DNA of 64,000 bases from positions 1,364,001 to 1,428,000 of the forward strand of contig NZ_CP007773.1 of assembly GCF_000816305.1 (NCBI RefSeq), read 5' to 3'. The notes below the pieces were generated by a model that was not told where the DNA came from, did not search any database, and worked only from the letters and a program-made list of their open reading frames with translations. Position 1 is the first letter of the stretch; every line of letters begins with the position of its first letter. Positions 19,027 through 30,605 of this stretch are shown one piece after another. Origin of the DNA: Campylobacter subantarcticus LMG 24377. GTDB taxonomy: Bacteria; Campylobacterota; Campylobacteria; Campylobacterales; Campylobacteraceae. The position numbers and the translations under genes were made by a program.

Positions 19027-19373
19027 TATTTATCTACTTTGCAATCTTTTATATCAAAAACATATGCTTTGAATTGTTTATTTTTGCCATTAGAAATAAA
19101 ACTTTGCGTTCCGTGTTCGAAGTTGAAGTATTCTTTGCTTACATTGACATCTTTACAAATTAGGCTTTGTCCTTGTAAAAACGCATTGAGTGTTTCCTTT
19201 TTCAAAACACCACTCCTTGTGGCACTTAACTCAAATTTAACCGCAAAAGCAATCATTAAAATCAACACTAATATTAAAAGATAATTACTAATCTTGCCGA
19301 TTTTTTTACGTAAAAAAATGAAAAAAAGTAAAATTGCAAAAAAAGCTAAGAGATATAAAAAAACCTTAAACAT
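19026..19373 (-). CDS. small conserved membrane protein between murC and mutS2
   Basis: This 115-residue protein has two N-terminal hydrophobic segments (about residues 3-20 and 29-48) separated by a basic RKKIGK loop. They are followed by a soluble tail of about 65 residues containing one CKDV and one DCKVDK cysteine. The topology suggests that the tail is periplasmic, where the two Cys could form a disulfide. It overlaps murC by 8 bases and mutS2 by one base. A hypothetical membrane gene sits in the same place in C. jejuni. No function is recognised. Confidence 0.75.
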   Translation of the reverse strand: MFKVFLYLLAFFAILLFFIFLRKKIGKISNYLLILVLILMIAFAVKFELSATRSGVLKKETLNAFLQGQSLICKDVNVSKEYFNFEHGTQSFISNGKNKQFKAYVFDIKDCKVDK

Positions 19374-20658
19374 ACTTTCCCCTAAGTTTTGTGCTTATGT
19401 CTCCAGCACCAAAGCCAATTATCAAGCCATTTTCAATCAACTCATCATCAAGATAAATAGCATGTTCTTCTCTTTTGATTTCTTTTATAAATTTAGCCTT
19501 TGGAAAGTATTTCTTCATATTAATCTCTACTTTAGCCTCCCCTGCAGTATATACAGGTAAAATATAAAGCTCATCAACATAAGAAAACACTTTAGCAAAA
19601 TACTCTATATTTGCACTCAAGCGCGTATAACGATGTGGTTCAAAAATCGCTATGATTTTTTTATATCCGGCTAATCTTGCATATTCGCTCGCAGCCTTAA
19701 GTGTGGTTTTGATCTCTGTTGGATGATGTCCATAATCATCAATCAAGGCCATGTTTTCATTTGCAAATAAAATATCAAATCTCTTTTTAATCCCTTGGTA
19801 TTTTAAAATTTGGGTTTTGATCTCTTCTATGCTTACAAATTCACTCACAGCCAAAATAGCCAAAGCAGCATCCATCGCTACATGCTCTCCCATACCAAAA
19901 ACACTAAATTCACCTAAATCTTTAAGCGTAAAATACGTTCTTGGTTTAAAATCTTCCACTTTCATATAAATATTTGTGATATCTTTACTTGGGTAAAGCT
20001 TTTTTACATTATTTAAATTTAAATTTGATAAAAACTCATCTTCAGCATTAATCACTTGAATTTGAGACAAATGTAAAAAATCCTCATATGCTTTGTGCAA
20101 TCTTGCAAGATCATTTTCATAGTGGTCTAAATGCTCTGCTTCAACATTAGTTACTATAGCTAGGTATGGATTTGAATTTAAAAAAGAACTGTCACTCTCA
20201 TCAGCTTCAAAAATGAGATTTTCGCTTTCTTTATAAAGCATATTAGTGCCACTTTCTTTTAACACCGCACCAATAATAACAGAAGCTTCTATCAAGCTTG
20301 CCAAAATGCTTGAAGTCGTGCTTTTACCATGAGCTCCCGCAACTGCAAAAACTCTTTTGTCTTTTAAAATCATAGGCAAGGCTTCTTTTCTTGAAAATGT
20401 TGTGATGTTTTGCTCTTTTGCACTAATTAATTCTTCATTATCTTCTTTGATAGCAGCTGAATACACCACTAAATCTACATCTTTGACATTATCTTTATGA
20501 TGAGGAATTTTTATATTTATACCTTCTTTTTCTAATTCTTTTGTGATTTTACTTTCTTTGATATCAGAACCACTAATCTTAAAGCCTTGTTCTTTTAAAA
20601 ATCTCGCCAAAGCTGAAATTCCAATACCGCCTATACCTATAAAATGAATTTTTTGCAT
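19366..20658 (-). CDS. murC: UDP-N-acetylmuramate--L-alanine ligase
   Basis: This 430-residue Mur ligase adds the first residue (L-Ala) of the peptidoglycan stem peptide. It starts with the UDP-binding IGIGGIGISALARFL, followed by the ATP loop AGAHGKSTTSS (Ser where most homologues have Thr), TNVEAEHLDHYEND, LIDDYGHHPTEIKTTL and IFEPHRYTRL. The C-terminal domain ends GFGAGDIST. It lies in one minus-strand series with mutS2 and the sulfatase-like gene, with a gap of about 86 bases to the latter. Confidence 0.96.
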   Translation of the reverse strand: MQKIHFIGIGGIGISALARFLKEQGFKISGSDIKESKITKELEKEGINIKIPHHKDNVKDVDLVVYSAAIKEDNEELISAKEQNITTFSRKEALPMILKDKRVFAVAGAHGKSTTSSILASLIEASVIIGAVLKESGTNMLYKESENLIFEADESDSSFLNSNPYLAIVTNVEAEHLDHYENDLARLHKAYEDFLHLSQIQVINAEDEFLSNLNLNNVKKLYPSKDITNIYMKVEDFKPRTYFTLKDLGEFSVFGMGEHVAMDAALAILAVSEFVSIEEIKTQILKYQGIKKRFDILFANENMALIDDYGHHPTEIKTTLKAASEYARLAGYKKIIAIFEPHRYTRLSANIEYFAKVFSYVDELYILPVYTAGEAKVEINMKKYFPKAKFIKEIKREEHAIYLDDELIENGLIIGFGAGDISTKLRGKYV

Positions 20659-20744
20659 TCTTGCCTCAAATTTTTTGAAAATTTAAGGCAAAATTTTATC
20701 ATTTATTTACTAAAAATAAAATATAAAAAGCCTTTAAATAAAAT

Positions 20745-22717
20745 CTACTCACTATTGTTTGATGTTTTGAGATTGACTAGTCTATAATTTAATTGCTTTT
20801 GAAATAACTCTTTATAATTTTTTGAAAAATTTTTATGATATAAATCTAACTCAAAAGCTTTATTTGCATCTTTTATACTAGTATTATTTTCAAAATAATA
20901 ACCACTATTTCCATCATATAGCCCATTTTGGTCAATCCAAACAAGCTCATTAAAACCAAATTCTAACTTTTCATTTTTTATATGTGCTAACATATTTCTT
21001 CCTCCTAGGCTTAAATACTCTGTGTTGCTAAGAGTAAGATTATAAAGTGTTGGAAAAATATCCTTATGCGAACCCACACGGTTTTTATCATAATAAATAT
21101 CATTTTTTAAATACTTTGGAAGATATAAATAAAAAGGTACACTATAGGCAAAAGCTTTTTGGGATTTTATATCCATCTTAATATCTCTAAATCTATGATC
21201 GCCTGTAGCAGCAATAATAATATTTTCCCTAAAACTGCTTTCTTTTATGTGATCTAAAAATTTTCCAAATTCATCATTTGCATACGCATAAGCATTTAAA
21301 GCATCTATAGAATCACTGATAATAAATTGATTTAGTATCTTCTCATCTAAAGCATTCTCATCAATAAGTTGTTTTTTACTTTTGTGTATATAAGGTCTAT
21401 GAGTAGAAATACTAAGAGAAATAACAAGTGTAGGATTTTTAGCATTTTCAAATATAGAATATATTTTTTTATACATAAACTCATCGGCTATACCGTATTT
21501 ATGTTTTGTTTTTCTAGCTTGTGGGAAATCTTGCATTAGTATATTTTCATCTATGACTTCATCAACACCTTGATTTTTAAAATAATTGCCAAGATTATAC
21601 CAAGAAGCATTACCACTATAAACAAAAACTATTTTATACCCTACATTCTTGTAAATTTGCAAAGGTGTAAAGGCTAATTTTTCTTTTTGATATAATCCAT
21701 TTGAAATAATATTTGGACTTAAAAAAACCAAACGATTAAAACTTTCTATGGTATTGTTCGCACTGGATAAAAATCTAGTAAAAATAATATCTTGCTCAAA
21801 ATGTTTTTTTAAATTTCCTAAAAGATTAGTGTTTTCAGTGTTAAACTCAGCTAAATTTAAACCAAAGCTTTCCATGATATTAATATAAATATGATTTTTA
21901 GCATGATTTTGATGTGCCGAAGTAGTATCAAACATAGGAAAAAGTTTTTCTTCTAGTTGATTAAGCTGTTTTATATCTACACTTTTAAACTCTTGCTGAT
22001 TTTTATACTCTTTATATGCCCATGAAAAAGCCATCAAAGGATTTGTAGAAATTTCATTAAAAGCTTTTATGGTACTAAATTCATAATTTGAAGCTCTTAA
22101 TGCATTATAAGTAAAATGCCCTCTTAGTGCTACAATATAAGCATAAATTAGCAAAATGTTTAATAAAACAAAAAATACTAGCTTTACTTTAGTAGTCTCT
22201 AATTTTAAGCTAAGAATTTTAATATTAAGATAAAAACAAAATATACTAAAAATTATAGCTAATAACAATGCTTTTATAATAGGATAATCAGAAAAGACTA
22301 TAGATAATATTGCCTTAGTATCATCATCTTTTAAACCAAAAATAAAAATATCAATTTTGCTTGTATAAAGTTGAAAATAATAATAATGTATAAACGCAAA
22401 AATTAAAACAACAAAAGCTATAAAAGCTACATAAAAACTAGAAAGATAAATATAAAATTTAGCGATTACCCCCCCCCCGTGGTATGATATTTTCTATCTT
22501 TAAAAGCTAAATTTACATAAGAAAATAAACCACACAAAAATAGGGGTAGAAAAATAGCACTAAAAGTTCTCATATCATGACCTAGTCCATATACATAAAC
22601 CATTAAGCTATTTTCACTTTCATTAGTTAAATTTTTTATCATCAAAAACCTAGCTAAAGCAAAAATTCCCATAAAAATAAAACTAAAAGAAAGAATTTGT
22701 AATAAAATTTTTCTCAT
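20745..22717 (-). CDS. phase-variable sulfatase-family membrane protein (LTA synthase/PE-transferase type), phase OFF
   Basis: The gene is split by a G10 tract. The 5' part (22717-22466) gives 83 residues ending TTGGG-stop. In the neighbouring frame the protein continues without interruption from the tract (VIAKFYIYLSSFYVAF...) to 20745. A tract of 11 or 8 G would restore a protein of about 657 residues with several N-terminal membrane helices and a periplasmic alkaline-phosphatase-fold domain. That domain has INIMESFG, a candidate nucleophile Thr in SANNTIESF, SISTHRPYI and ATGDHRFRD. Relatives transfer phosphoglycerol or phosphoethanolamine to envelope glycans. AAAGGAG precedes the ATG. Substrate unknown. 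Confidence 0.8.
22469..22478 (-). repeat. G10 phase-variation tract in the sulfatase-family gene (OFF)
   Basis: Ten C on the plus strand equal ten G in the coding strand at codons 81-83. The current length places a TAA immediately after the tract. Adding one G, or removing two, opens the full frame, so the present state is OFF. Confidence 0.9.
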
Positions 22718-22753
22718 TACACTCCTTTAAATAATATTTTCTTGTTAAAAAGA

Positions 22754-23542
22754 TTATTCTTCATAATTTTTTACAAGCTTATCAAAGCTCCATAAATTTC
22801 TAGCTTCATTTGCTTTACTAACTTCTACTACAAGCATTTCTTCTTGATCACCAAGTTGCTCTTGAACCTCCCCAAAAGCATTAATAAAAAAGCTATCTCC
22901 ATAAAATTTCCATTCATTTTCTTGCTTTAAATTACCTATGCGATTAACTCTTAAAATATTTGTTGAGTTTAAAAAGGCTCTTGTTTTTAAAAGCTCTAGC
23001 CATCTTTGATTGCTTTCAAAAGTACTAGCCGTAGGAATGATGACTAAGTCTATCTTTTTTTTCATGATCATTTGCCAAAAGATATCAAAATGTGCTTCAA
23101 AACCAAAAAGCAAAGTACATTTTAATCCCTCATGTATGAAAGTAAAAAGTTTAAGCTTATCAGTTTTTTTATTGTTAAAAAATTTTTCTTCATTCCAGTG
23201 CACATAAGGCATTAAAATTTGCTGCTCATACACTTTTACATTTTGTGGGCTTACTTTTAAGCATAGTTTTTTTAAACCATCATTTTCTACACTTATAAAA
23301 GGTGCAATGATATTTAATTCATATTTTTTAGCAAGTTTTATCAAGCTTGCTTTTTTGCTTTGGCTTTGTTCTTTAATCATGCTTTTTGGCATAGTTTTTA
23401 GCTCGCTAAAAAAGCTATTTAAAACATACTCGCCTAAAACCACCAAATTCGCACCACTTTCCTTAGCAGCTTTTAGATAATAATCAAGTCTTGATTCGCT
23501 CAAAGCCAAAGTTGGAAATTGTAAAGCTACAACACTACTCAT
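22754..23542 (-). CDS. carbon-nitrogen hydrolase (nitrilase) family protein with altered catalytic site
   Basis: This 262-residue nitrilase-superfamily protein keeps the Glu of the catalytic triad (VVLGEYVLN, Glu38) and the Lys region ([12 protein letters not shown]). Where active members have a Cys in an ICYD-type motif, this one reads [10 protein letters not shown], so the position appears to be Gly147; the nearest Cys is Cys142. It may be inactive or use a shifted nucleophile. It overlaps xseB by 8 bases. The same gene order (murC, membrane protein, nitrilase, xseB-like, guaB) is found in C. jejuni. Confidence 0.82.
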   Translation of the reverse strand: MSSVVALQFPTLALSESRLDYYLKAAKESGANLVVLGEYVLNSFFSELKTMPKSMIKEQSQSKKASLIKLAKKYELNIIAPFISVENDGLKKLCLKVSPQNVKVYEQQILMPYVHWNEEKFFNNKKTDKLKLFTFIHEGLKCTLLFGFEAHFDIFWQMIMKKKIDLVIIPTASTFESNQRWLELLKTRAFLNSTNILRVNRIGNLKQENEWKFYGDSFFINAFGEVQEQLGDQEEMLVVEVSKANEARNLWSFDKLVKNYEE

Positions 23543-23708
23543 CTACTTGCTCGATTTCTAATTTAGCATTTTCAAGCATAGCTCTTGCTTGCTTAATACT
23601 TTTTAAACCTTCTTTGTAAATTTCTACGCAGGTTTTAAGGTCTAAATCTTTATCGTTAAGTTTTTCCAAAGAAAGCTCGGCTTGTTTGATGTGATCTTCA
23701 AATTCCAT
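23535..23708 (-). CDS. xseB: exodeoxyribonuclease VII small subunit
   Basis: This 57-residue protein reads [20 protein letters not shown] and continues [20 protein letters not shown], then a helical C-terminus ending QVDE. This matches XseB: the FE..L..LE.IV..LE pattern followed by the E-x-Y-x-x-G-x-x-L helix. XseB partners XseA in degrading single-stranded DNA. The ATG overlaps the last base of the guaB stop codon, and its end overlaps the nitrilase gene start. Too short for most gene callers, but clearly coding by context. Confidence 0.85.
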   Translation of the reverse strand: MEFEDHIKQAELSLEKLNDKDLDLKTCVEIYKEGLKSIKQARAMLENAKLEIEQVDE

Positions 23709-25159
23709 TAATTACTTACCTTATAATTTGGTGCTTCAGCTGTAATAGTTACATCATGCACATGGCTTTCTTTTAACCCTGCTGCGGTGATTTCTACAAA
23801 TTCAGCCCTTTCTTGGAAAGCTTTGATATCTACTGCACCCACATAACCCATAGAAGATCTAAGTCCACCTAAAAGTTGATGAACTACACTTTTTATACTT
23901 CCCACATAAGGCACCCTACCTTCAATACCCTCAGGCACAAGTTTATCTTGAGCGGTACCTTCTTGGAAATATCTATCTGAACTACCTTTTTGCATAGCAC
24001 CTAAGCTTCCCATACCACGATAACTCTTATATTGTCTTCCTTGATAAGTAAATAACTCACCTGGACTCTCATCAGTTCCTGCTAAAAGTGAACCTATCAT
24101 CACACTACTTGCTCCTGCTGCGATAGCTTTTGCTATATCACCTGAGTATTTTATACCCCCATCAGCAATTATTGGCACGCCGTATTTGCTTGCTTCTATT
24201 GCACATTCATCTATAGCTGAAATTTGAGGCACACCCACACCTGAAACAATGCGTGTGGTACAAATACTACCAGGCCCTATACCTATCTTAACAGCATCCG
24301 CACCTGCTTCACATAGATCTTTTACTGCTTTTGCACTAGCAACATTTCCTACTATTACATCTACATTAAATTCAGCTTTAATTGCTTTTAATGTATCAAT
24401 AATCCCTTTAGAATGCCCATGTGCACTATCCATTACTATAACATCAACTTCAGCTTCTACTAAAGCTTTTACGCGATCAAGTTGACCTACACCCACAGCT
24501 GCAGCCACTCTTAATCTTCCATAGGCGTCTTTATTTGAATTTGGGTATTCTTTACGCTTTTTTAAATCTTTTATAGTAATTAAGCCTTCTAAGTGGTTAT
24601 TTTCATCTACAATAGGAAGTTTTTCTACCTTATTAGTAGAAAAAATTCTTTCTGCATCATCTAAAGTAGAGCCTTTTTTGGCAGTAATTAAAGGCATTTT
24701 TGTCATTACATTTTCCACCAAATTATCAAAATTAGTTTCAAATCTCAAATCACGATTGGTTAAAATTCCTATTAAAGTTTTATTCTCATCTACCACAGGA
24801 ACGCCTGAAATTCTATATTCAGCCATGAGTTCTAATGCTTCTTTCACACTTGCTTTAGCTCCTATATAAATAGGATCCATAATCACGCCGCTTTCACTTT
24901 TTTTAACTCTTTTTATCTCTCTAACTTGTGAAGCTATATCCATATTTTTATGGATTACCCCTATACCACCAAGTCTTGCCATCATAATAGCTGCTCTATG
25001 CTCAGTAACCGTATCCATAGCAGCTGAAATTAAAGGCATATTCAAAGTAATATTTTTTGTAAGCCTTGTTTTGATATCTACTTCTTTAGGTAAAACCTCA
25101 GAATATTGAGGAACTAGCAAAACATCTTCAAAAGTTAAAGCGCGTTTGATGATTTTCAT
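23708..25159 (-). CDS. guaB: IMP dehydrogenase
   Basis: This 483-residue enzyme oxidises IMP to XMP, the committed step to GMP. The TIM barrel is interrupted by two CBS domains (about residues 95-205; [20 protein letters not shown] and [20 protein letters not shown]). The catalytic loop [15 protein letters not shown] carries the active Cys, with [14 protein letters not shown] and [10 protein letters not shown] (flap) following. It is 10 bases downstream of gatA. Confidence 0.97.
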   Translation of the reverse strand: MKIIKRALTFEDVLLVPQYSEVLPKEVDIKTRLTKNITLNMPLISAAMDTVTEHRAAIMMARLGGIGVIHKNMDIASQVREIKRVKKSESGVIMDPIYIGAKASVKEALELMAEYRISGVPVVDENKTLIGILTNRDLRFETNFDNLVENVMTKMPLITAKKGSTLDDAERIFSTNKVEKLPIVDENNHLEGLITIKDLKKRKEYPNSNKDAYGRLRVAAAVGVGQLDRVKALVEAEVDVIVMDSAHGHSKGIIDTLKAIKAEFNVDVIVGNVASAKAVKDLCEAGADAVKIGIGPGSICTTRIVSGVGVPQISAIDECAIEASKYGVPIIADGGIKYSGDIAKAIAAGASSVMIGSLLAGTDESPGELFTYQGRQYKSYRGMGSLGAMQKGSSDRYFQEGTAQDKLVPEGIEGRVPYVGSIKSVVHQLLGGLRSSMGYVGAVDIKAFQERAEFVEITAAGLKESHVHDVTITAEAPNYKVSN

Positions 25160-25169
25160 AATTTTTCCT

Positions 25170-26534
25170 TTATTTGTTTTTAATCATTTCTTCCAAGCTT
25201 AAAGCCCCATCTAGCAGAGTTTGCTCATCATAAGTTTTACATATAAGCTGAGCTGAAATATTTAATCCATCTTCATTTTTTGCTACTGGCACACTTATAC
25301 CACCAAGTCCTGCTAAATTTACTGAAATGGTAAAAATATCTTCTAAATACATTTGCACAGGAGTTTTAACATCATTCAAACCAAAAGCAACACTTGGAGC
25401 AACTGGCATAAAAATCAAATCACAATCACTTAAAATTTCTTCATATTTTTGCTTGATAAATCTTCTAGCCTTTTGCGCTTTAATGTAATATGCATCATAA
25501 TACCCACTACTTAAAACAAAAGTTCCAAGCAAAATTCTTCTTTTTACTTCCTCGCCAAAACCTTCGCTTCTACTATTGACATAGAGTTGATTTAAATTAT
25601 CGCAATTTTCACTTCTTCTACCATATCTCACACCATCATAGCGACTTAAATTAGTACTTGCTTCAGCTGCTGCGATGATATAATAAGCCGCAACATCAAA
25701 TTTAGAATCCATCAAATCCTTATAAATAATCTCATGACCATTTGCTTTTAACATATCTATGGTTTTTAATAAAGCTTGTTTTACATCATCATTAGTTTGT
25801 TCAATGTAGTTTTGAATCACTGCTATTTTTAATTTTTTATTTGGATTGAGTTTTGGTGTGGTTGCTTCAAAAGCGATCTTAGCGCTTGTGCTATCTTTTT
25901 CATCATATCCAGCAATTGCATCATATAAAATCGCAGCATCTTCAACATTTTGCGTAAGTACACCGATTTGATCCAAACTTGAAGAATACGCAGCCAAACC
26001 ATACCTACTAATTCTTCCATAACTTGGTTTAAATCCTACACAACCACAAAATGCAGCAGGTTGTCTTACTGAACCACCTGTATCTGAACCCAAACTTGCC
26101 AAAGCAATCCCTGCAGCTACAGCCACAGCGCTTCCGCCACTACTTCCACCTGGAACTTTAGTATGATCAAGTGGGTTTAAAGTCTTACCATAAAAAGAAG
26201 TCGCACTCGTACTTCCCATGGCAAATTCATCCATGTTACATCTTCCAAATGGTGCAAAATTATTTTTACGTAAATTTACAACAGCACTTGCATCATAAGG
26301 GGCCACATAACCTTGTAAAATTTTAGAAGCACAAGTTAACTCCCAGTCTTTTACACTGATATTATCTTTTATGGCCACTGGCACACCTACACCTGAAGCA
26401 CTTAAGTCTTTATTTAAAAACTGCTCCACATAAGCACCTAGCTCTTTTTGCTGGTGTGCTTTTTCATTTAATTCTTTTTTTAAATTTTCTAATTCTTCGT
26501 TTGAAAATTTCAAAGCCTCTTTTAAAGTTACCAT
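25170..26534 (-). CDS. gatA: Asp/Glu-tRNA amidotransferase subunit A
   Basis: This 454-residue amidase supplies ammonia for converting Glu-tRNA(Gln) and Asp-tRNA(Asn) in the GatCAB complex. The Ser-cisSer-Lys triad is visible: Lys in [12 protein letters not shown], Ser in [14 protein letters not shown] and [17 protein letters not shown] mature C-terminus ([11 protein letters not shown]) is present. Its ATG overlaps the stop of the 35-residue membrane protein by one base (TAATG). Confidence 0.97.
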   Translation of the reverse strand: MVTLKEALKFSNEELENLKKELNEKAHQQKELGAYVEQFLNKDLSASGVGVPVAIKDNISVKDWELTCASKILQGYVAPYDASAVVNLRKNNFAPFGRCNMDEFAMGSTSATSFYGKTLNPLDHTKVPGGSSGGSAVAVAAGIALASLGSDTGGSVRQPAAFCGCVGFKPSYGRISRYGLAAYSSSLDQIGVLTQNVEDAAILYDAIAGYDEKDSTSAKIAFEATTPKLNPNKKLKIAVIQNYIEQTNDDVKQALLKTIDMLKANGHEIIYKDLMDSKFDVAAYYIIAAAEASTNLSRYDGVRYGRRSENCDNLNQLYVNSRSEGFGEEVKRRILLGTFVLSSGYYDAYYIKAQKARRFIKQKYEEILSDCDLIFMPVAPSVAFGLNDVKTPVQMYLEDIFTISVNLAGLGGISVPVAKNEDGLNISAQLICKTYDEQTLLDGALSLEEMIKNK

Positions 26535-26641
26535 TATTTATCCTTAAATTTTTTAACCAAATAAAACAAAAAAAGCGTAGCAAATAAAAAACCAACTAAA
26601 GTCACCACCACCACGCTAAAAGGTAAAGTTTGCTCAAACAT
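26534..26641 (-). CDS. 35-residue membrane miniprotein between ileS and gatA
   Basis: The predicted product is [20 protein letters not shown] followed by [15 protein letters not shown]: one transmembrane helix with a basic cytoplasmic end. The start overlaps the end of ileS by 8 bases and the stop (TAATG) overlaps the gatA start, so it fills the gap exactly and should be translated by coupling. A small membrane gene occupies the same place in C. jejuni. Function unknown. Confidence 0.7.
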   Translation of the reverse strand: MFEQTLPFSVVVVTLVGFLFATLFLFYLVKKFKDK

Positions 26642-29399
26642 TTTTCACTTTTTCCACACTATTACATCTTGGACACAAGCAGTCTTCTTCTTTAGCTAAA
26701 AATTTCCAACATCTTGGACATTTATGCAATGAAGAACGAATAATCTTAAAGCTATGATCGCCTATTTTAAATTCAACCAAAGCTTCTTTGTCATCTAAGC
26801 TTTCTACTGAACTCACCATAAACCAGTCTGCTACCTCTTCGATATCTTCACTTAAAAGCTCATTCGCACTTGTTTGTAAGTTTAATTCTAAAGTTGACTT
26901 AATGGTTTTATCTTTTTTTAACACATCGACCGTTTCAAAAAATTTCTCTCTTGATTGTATAAATAACTCATCTTCTATTTTATACTCATAATCAAATCCA
27001 TTTTTCAACACCAAATCAAATACATCTTTTGCACTTTCTTTAATAGCTACATTTGCATGCTCTAATGCCTCATCTATAGTATAAGTAAGGCTTGGGGCTA
27101 AAAGTGCAAAAAGTTTTCTAGCTATTAACACCATAGCACTTTGAGCACTTACTCTTTTTGTATCATCTTTTGCATTACAGTACAACCTATCTTTACATAC
27201 ATCTAGGTATATACCACTTAAATCAGCACTCAAGAAATTTAAAAGTGCATTAAAGCCTTTTGCGAATTCGTATTTTTCAAAAGCACTTTCACACGCTTCA
27301 AAAGCTACTTTTGCACGCATTAAAATCCACTTATCCAAAAGTGTGAAATTTTTAGTTTCTAAAAACTCTATATCATTGGTATTTGCAAGCAAAAATCTTA
27401 TGGTGTTTCTTATCTTTCTGTATTGTTCGCTTACTTGCTTTAAGATATTATCTGAAATTTTTAAATCCGTTGAATAATCACTAAGCATAATCCAAAGTCT
27501 TAAGATCTCCACTCCATAGTTTTTAGCTACATTTTGAGGTAAGATTACATTGCCCTTAGATTTACTCATTTTTTGACCTTTTTCATCTACGGTAAAACCA
27601 TGAGTGAGTATGTTTTTATATGGGGTTTTGTGATTAATCACAGTAGAGATTAAAAGTGAACTTTGAAACCACCCACGGTGCTGATCACTTCCTTCAAGAT
27701 ACATCGAAGCTTGATATTCTCCCGCATCATATCTAGCTGAGTTTAACACCGCTTCCCAGGTGCTACCACTATCAAACCAAACATCTAAAATATCATAAAC
27801 TTTTTCTAAGCTATTTGGATCGTATTTACTATTAGGCGGTAGTAAGTCTTTGATTTCTAGCTCCCACCAAGCATCAGCCCCATTTGCCTCAAAAACACTG
27901 ACTAAATGATCTAAAACATCATCATCAAAGATCACTTCTTTGGTAGTTTTATCTCTAAAAAATGCGATAGGCACACCCCAATCTCTTTGTCTTGATATAC
28001 ACCAATCAGGACGATTTTCTATCATCGAATTAAGTCTTTTTACCCCACTTTCTGGATAAAACTTCACCATGCTTAACTGCTCTAGTGCAAGCTCTCTTAA
28101 GGATTTTCCATCTAGTTTTTTCTCATCCATTAAGATAAACCATTGCTTTGTGGCTCTATAAATAACCGGCTTATGCGTTCTCCAACAAAACGGATAAGAA
28201 TGCACAAATTTAGAACTTTCAAGTAAAGCATTACCTAATAATTCCAAAATACGTTCATTTGCTTTAAAAATATGAAGTCCTATAAATTCATTTAACAAAT
28301 GCTCTGGCAAAAGTCCTTTTACTCTAAGCATTTCATCATAACACCCACCATCATCTACCGGCATAATCACTTCAATACCATATTTTAAGCATACATAATA
28401 ATCATCCTCACCATGTCCTGGCGCAGTATGCACAAGCCCTGTACCACCTTCCATTAAAACATGATCACCTAAAATAAGGGTTGATTTTCTTTGATTGAGC
28501 GGATTAATGGCGCTTAAATTTTCAAATTCAGCACCCAAAAGCTCTTTTTGAATTTCACCTTGGGTAAAGTTTTTATTAATCATATTTTCAAGCAAAGCTT
28601 TAGCAAAAATATAACCTTCTTTTGTGATAACATATTTTTCATTTGGATTTAAAGATATTGCTTGGTTTGCAGGTAAAGTCCAAGGAGTAGTTGTCCAAAT
28701 CACTGCCTTTGCTTTTTCAACTCCTAATTTTCCAACCGAAGTTTTATCAAGCTCAAATGTCACAAAGATAGAATAATCTTCTTTATCTTCATATTCTACT
28801 TCAGCTTCTGCCAAAGCACTCTTAGCAGCCCAACTCCAAAAGACCGGCTTACTTCTTTCTAGCAAAAGTCCTTTTTTAGCGATCTTACATAAAGCCTTAT
28901 AAATATCTGCTTCAAAAGCATTTTTCATAGTCAAGTATGGCTCATCCCAATCAGCAATCACTCCTAAAGACTTAAATTCATCTCTTTGGATATTAACAAA
29001 TTCTCTCGCATGTTCTCTACAAAATTCACGAATTTCTTTTTTACTTAAGCTTTGTTTTTTTTCTTTGAGCTTAACTTCAACTTGCTGTTCTATCGGTAAA
29101 CCATGACAATCCCAGCCCGGAGTAAAATGCACTTTTTTACCTTGAAAATAATGCATTTTTATAATGATATCTTTTAAAATTTTATTCAAAGCATGACCAA
29201 TATGCAAATGTCCATTAGCATAAGGAGGACCATCATGCAGAGTAAAACTCTCACCTACTTCTTGTCTTTTTTGCTTCATTTTCTCATAAGCATAGTTATT
29301 TTCAAACCACTTGCTAAAACGCTTAGGCTCAAGCTCTGCTAAATTTGCACGCATTGCAAAAGTCGTATTTGGAAGCAATAGCGTATCTTTATAATCCAT
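26634..29399 (-). CDS. ileS: isoleucyl-tRNA synthetase
   Basis: This 921-residue class I synthetase has the HIGH motif in [25 protein letters not shown] in the editing domain (CP1), [12 protein letters not shown] and the KMSKS loop [11 protein letters not shown]. The C-terminal zinc finger (CPRCWKF ... CLCPRCNSV) marks the bacterial form. It heads the ileS-gatA-guaB-xseB series of minus-strand genes and is divergent from the CinA-like gene, with 100 bases between the starts. Confidence 0.98.
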   Translation of the reverse strand: MDYKDTLLLPNTTFAMRANLAELEPKRFSKWFENNYAYEKMKQKRQEVGESFTLHDGPPYANGHLHIGHALNKILKDIIIKMHYFQGKKVHFTPGWDCHGLPIEQQVEVKLKEKKQSLSKKEIREFCREHAREFVNIQRDEFKSLGVIADWDEPYLTMKNAFEADIYKALCKIAKKGLLLERSKPVFWSWAAKSALAEAEVEYEDKEDYSIFVTFELDKTSVGKLGVEKAKAVIWTTTPWTLPANQAISLNPNEKYVITKEGYIFAKALLENMINKNFTQGEIQKELLGAEFENLSAINPLNQRKSTLILGDHVLMEGGTGLVHTAPGHGEDDYYVCLKYGIEVIMPVDDGGCYDEMLRVKGLLPEHLLNEFIGLHIFKANERILELLGNALLESSKFVHSYPFCWRTHKPVIYRATKQWFILMDEKKLDGKSLRELALEQLSMVKFYPESGVKRLNSMIENRPDWCISRQRDWGVPIAFFRDKTTKEVIFDDDVLDHLVSVFEANGADAWWELEIKDLLPPNSKYDPNSLEKVYDILDVWFDSGSTWEAVLNSARYDAGEYQASMYLEGSDQHRGWFQSSLLISTVINHKTPYKNILTHGFTVDEKGQKMSKSKGNVILPQNVAKNYGVEILRLWIMLSDYSTDLKISDNILKQVSEQYRKIRNTIRFLLANTNDIEFLETKNFTLLDKWILMRAKVAFEACESAFEKYEFAKGFNALLNFLSADLSGIYLDVCKDRLYCNAKDDTKRVSAQSAMVLIARKLFALLAPSLTYTIDEALEHANVAIKESAKDVFDLVLKNGFDYEYKIEDELFIQSREKFFETVDVLKKDKTIKSTLELNLQTSANELLSEDIEEVADWFMVSSVESLDDKEALVEFKIGDHSFKIIRSSLHKCPRCWKFLAKEEDCLCPRCNSVEKVKNV

Positions 29400-29472
29400 C
29401 TAATCCACCTTAAAAAATTTAAAAATAGTAAATTTTACTTAAAATACTTTTAATTTGCACTTATTTTTTTGT

Positions 29473-29478
29473 TATAAT
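29473..29478 (+). promoter_or_regulatory. sigma70 -10 of the cinA-like gene
   Basis: A perfect TATAAT preceded by a T-rich stretch (TTGCACTTATTTTTTTGT), as in Campylobacter housekeeping promoters. The Shine-Dalgarno AAAGGA (29489-29494) and ATG at 29500 follow. Confidence 0.65.
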
Positions 29479-29499
29479 CACAATAAAAAAAGGAAAATA

Positions 29500-30591
29500 A
29501 TGAAACATCTTATCATTATCATAGGTAGTGAAATTATTATTAATGAAAATTATATGCATTATATACAAGAAGAATACAAAAAACAGTTTTTAGAGCTTCA
29601 TGAGTTGCAATTTATAAACAAACCTAGCAAAGAACTTCCTTTTTTACTTGAAAAACTTTCTAAAAAATATGATTATATAACCATTTTTAGCATTAGCGAA
29701 TACTATACAACCATAGCTAAAATCATAGCAACTTTAAATGATGATGTTTTAATCTTAGAAAATGACACCCTAGTGCCTTCTAAAGCTTTGCGTAAAAAAA
29801 ATTCCTTTTTAAGCTCTTTTGAGCAATGCCATATTAATTTATTAAACATAAATATAGAGCAAAAACTACCTTTGATTTTACAAAATCCTGAACTTGACTA
29901 TACATACTTTTGTCTTTTAGATATTGACGAAATAAGTGCAAATATCTTACTTAACACACTTACTGCTTCCTTTGAAATTCAAACAAGCTCAAGTGCTTTG
30001 CTAGATAATCTTATTTGCATCAAAGCAAGTGCTAGTCAACACGGAAAACTAGAAGGGTTTTTAAAAGGAGTGTTTAAGCTTTTTGCAGGAAAAGTATTTT
30101 TAGGAAATAATCCTATCAAATTTATAGCCAAAAAACTTCTAGAGAAAAATTTAAAAATTTCCTTTGCTGAAAGCTGCACAGCTGGACTTTGTGCTTCAAA
30201 ACTGGCTGAAAATTCAGGAATTTCTAGTGTGTATGAAGGTTCTTTGATCACTTACTCCAACCGTTTAAAAAATACTTGGCTTGGCGTAAGCAATGACACC
30301 TTAGAAAGCGTTAGCGAATACTCTGATCGTTGTATTTATTTTATGTTAAAAGGGGTTTTTAAAACTGCAAATTGTGATTTTGCTTTAGCGCTTAGTGGGG
30401 TAGCTGGGGAAGAGAATGATAAAAACACCAAAGCAGGCACTATTTACATAGGGGCTATGTATAAAGATGGAACTTTTTTACAAGAATGTATCCATATACA
30501 AGGCAATAGAAACTATACAAGAGAGCAAGCTAGCTTAGCTGTATATAGTCTAATGCTTAGATTAAAACCTGAAATTTTCTTTGGGGTTTAA
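29500..30591 (+). CDS. CinA-like protein with C-terminal nicotinamide-nucleotide amidase domain
   Basis: This protein of about 363 residues ends in a CinA/PncC domain (FAESCTAGLCASKLAENSG, GSLITYSNRLKNTWLGV, ALSGVAGEENDKNTKAGT; about residues 220-360). The canonical family deamidates nicotinamide mononucleotide in pyridine-nucleotide recycling. The N-terminal 200 residues (MKHLIIIIGSEIIINENYMH) hold the place of the MoCF/COG1058 domain but are divergent, so only the C-terminal activity is supported. I chose ATG at 29500 because AAAGGA precedes it and the upstream in-frame ATG overlaps the promoter. Confidence 0.75.
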   Translation: MKHLIIIIGSEIIINENYMHYIQEEYKKQFLELHELQFINKPSKELPFLLEKLSKKYDYITIFSISEYYTTIAKIIATLNDDVLILENDTLVPSKALRKKNSFLSSFEQCHINLLNINIEQKLPLILQNPELDYTYFCLLDIDEISANILLNTLTASFEIQTSSSALLDNLICIKASASQHGKLEGFLKGVFKLFAGKVFLGNNPIKFIAKKLLEKNLKISFAESCTAGLCASKLAENSGISSVYEGSLITYSNRLKNTWLGVSNDTLESVSEYSDRCIYFMLKGVFKTANCDFALALSGVAGEENDKNTKAGTIYIGAMYKDGTFLQECIHIQGNRNYTREQASLAVYSLMLRLKPEIFFGV

Positions 30592-30605
30592 ACCCTATAC
30601 AATAG

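Noticed and set aside
30584-30595. GGGTTTAAACCC palindrome between the cinA-like gene and tpsB as a terminator
   Set aside because: It has no loop and no T run, so it cannot form a stable terminator hairpin; it overlaps the end of the coding region.
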